The notes beneath the pieces are model-generated. The model was not told where the DNA came from and did not search any database. It was given only the letters and a program-made list of their open reading frames with translations. A DNA stretch of 33,098 nucleotides from Candidatus Aenigmatarchaeota archaeon (GTDB lineage Archaea > Aenigmatarchaeota > Aenigmatarchaeia > QMZP01): contig JAFCEK010000002.1 of NCBI GenBank assembly GCA_017609225.1, positions 1-33,098 on the forward strand. Direction: 5' to 3'. The first letter of the stretch is position 1; every line of letters begins with the position of its first letter. Shown here one piece after another: positions 32,256-33,098 of the stretch. A program made the translations under genes and the position numbers.

Positions 32256-32879
32256 CTATTTGTCCTGCTTTTCCTCGGGTTTTTCCTTTGTTTCAGCTGG
32301 TTTTTCTTCTGCTGCTTCTGCCTCTGCTTCGGCTGGCTTTTCCTTTTCTTCAGCCTCTGCCGGCGCCTCCTCTTCAGTTGTCTTTGCCCTTGCCGACTCC
32401 TTTGCTGCCTCTTCCTCTGCCCTTTGTTTGTCCAGCTCTTCGTATCTTTTAAGCTCCTCTTCTGTTATGGCGCCTTTTCCTATTGTCACGCCCATGCTCC
32501 TTGCTGTTCCTTTTACCTGGTTCAGGAATTGCGGGTCATCAGAACCGAATTTCATTTTTGATATTTTCTTTACCTGCTCCTCTGTCAGGTCACCAACCCT
32601 TTTTATGCCAGGCATGTCGCAGCCCTTGTTTATGTCAATCTCTTTTTTTATCAGCGCTGAAACCGGTGGCGTTCCAACCTCTATTTCAAATGTTTTCTTT
32701 TCTGTATCAACTATAACCTTAACCGGCACCTGCATTCCCTTAAGCTCGCCTGTTTTCTCATTTATGCTGTCTATAACCTCTTTTATGTTTACACCCAGAG
32801 GTCCCAGTGCAGGACCGAGCGGCGGGCCTGCTGATGCCTTTCCTCCTTCCACCATTGCTGAAACTGTTTGCTTTGGCAT
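32256..32879 (-). CDS. rpl11: Ribosomal protein L11 with charged C-terminal extension
   Basis: The 207-aa protein begins with the L11 N-domain (SAMVEGGKASAGPPLGPALGPLGVNIKEV, 7-35), which contacts the GTPase centre, and the C-domain that binds 23S rRNA (about 70-140, including QVKGTARSMGVTI). The canonical protein ends near residue 150. The remaining 57 or so residues are a low-complexity run of Glu, Ala, Lys and Pro (AEEEAAKESARAKTTEEE and following). Archaeal L11 is usually about 160 aa, so this is an added tail. GGTGTAAT precedes the ATG. It follows the partly visible upstream gene by 42 bp and is separated from L1 by the coiled-coil membrane gene. Confidence 0.95.
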   Translation of the reverse strand: MPKQTVSAMVEGGKASAGPPLGPALGPLGVNIKEVIDSINEKTGELKGMQVPVKVIVDTEKKTFEIEVGTPPVSALIKKEIDINKGCDMPGIKRVGDLTEEQVKKISKMKFGSDDPQFLNQVKGTARSMGVTIGKGAITEEELKRYEELDKQRAEEEAAKESARAKTTEEEAPAEAEEKEKPAEAEAEAAEEKPAETKEKPEEKQDK

Positions 32880-32921
32880 ATTACACCAACATTTCTTTTT
32901 AAAAGAAACAACTATTTAAAT

Positions 32922-33098
32922 TTATTCTTCTTTCTTTTCCTTCTTCTTTTCGCCAGGCTCTTCTGTTTCAGGGCCTTCTTTGATTATTTCTGCCTGCTCT
33001 GGTTCTGTTTTTTCCGGCTCTTTTGGCGGATATTCCTCTTCTCCTTCTTTTATAAGATGCTCTCCCTCCCTTGCCTCTTCTTCTATGGCTTCCATTGG
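32922..33098 (-). CDS. C-terminal acidic tail of an upstream gene, possibly Spt5/NusG (partial)
   Basis: The minus-strand frame is open from the window edge to the TAA at 32922-32924 and encodes 58 residues, mainly Glu, Lys and Pro (EEEAREGEHLIKEGEEEYPP to EKKKEKKEE). The body of the protein is outside the window. In most archaea the gene upstream of L11 is Spt5/NusG, so this could be its tail, here extended with the same type of charged low-complexity sequence as L11, L1 and P1. A different gene with a charged tail cannot be excluded. Confidence 0.5.
   Translation of the reverse strand, partial: PMEAIEEEAREGEHLIKEGEEEYPPKEPEKTEPEQAEIIKEGPETEEPGEKKKEKKEE

Noticed and set aside
32260..32919. 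219-residue plus-strand open frame rich in Ser and Ala
   Set aside because: It is antisense to L11; the Ser/Ala richness is the complement of the Glu/Lys/Ala-rich L11 tail.
1..33098. tRNA, rRNA or mobile-element genes
   Set aside because: No cloverleaf-like sequence, rRNA segment, transposase, integrase or long terminal inverted repeat was recognised on reading; a covariance-model search would be needed to exclude small RNAs.

Overview
The window is archaeal chromosomal DNA. It carries an archaeal-type ribosomal protein cluster (L11, L1, P0/L10, P1/L12), archaeal-type alanyl-tRNA synthetase with an N-terminal zinc ribbon, archaeal SecD and SecF as separate genes, a geranylgeranyl-reductase-family flavoprotein, and the archaeal mevalonate-entry trio (HMG-CoA synthase, thiolase, DUF35). 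Starts are typically preceded by TATA-like AT boxes about 25-40 nt upstream, and several genes look leaderless. The many large Asn/Ser/Thr-rich or Cys-rich secreted proteins, one with an MKRGQAELIIIIG-type N-terminus, resemble those of DPANN lineages such as Woesearchaeota or Pacearchaeota. That lineage assignment is inference; no 16S rRNA gene or other decisive marker is present.

Layout. 1-512: 3' end of a DPAGT1/MraY-like GlcNAc-1-phosphate transferase (lipid-linked glycan assembly). 514-1710: two minus-strand membrane proteins of unknown function. 1812-7084: a CorC/HlyC-type membrane protein and a 1324-aa sequon-rich surface protein. 7114-9790: secF-secD. 9816-12291: a B12-binding-type radical SAM protein divergent from a geranylgeranyl-reductase-like flavoprotein. 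12399-15290: HMG-CoA synthase, thiolase and DUF35 in one minus-strand unit with an odd repeat array before DUF35. 15428-20803: a nucleotide-sugar and small-molecule region (DegT aminotransferase; PIG-L deacetylase, Gfo/Idh dehydrogenase and hexapeptide acyltransferase in one unit; ATP-grasp ligase, nitroreductase and a small CxxC membrane-anchored protein in another). 20939-23854: alaS. 23971-29381: two large exported Cys-rich proteins in tandem. 29433-33098: the ribosomal protein cluster, interrupted by a membrane coiled-coil protein.

How the genes fit together. The GlcNAc-1-P transferase, the WlbA/WlbB/WlbE-like sugar genes and the heavily sequon-bearing surface protein suggest an N-glycosylated envelope built with a modified GlcNAc-derived sugar. 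SecDF would support export of these proteins. The mevalonate trio and the reductase point to isoprenoid/ether-lipid synthesis. The most unusual signals are: charged low-complexity extensions on L11, L1 and P1 together with a short P0; degenerate repeats that copy gene 3' ends or gene starts into three intergenic regions; a perfect 16-bp palindrome in a divergent promoter; a UUCG hairpin touching the L1 ribosome-binding site; and four Cys-rich modules in the 1101-aa exported protein, three of which are almost identical at the DNA level. No tRNA, rRNA, CRISPR array, transposase or integrase was recognised.
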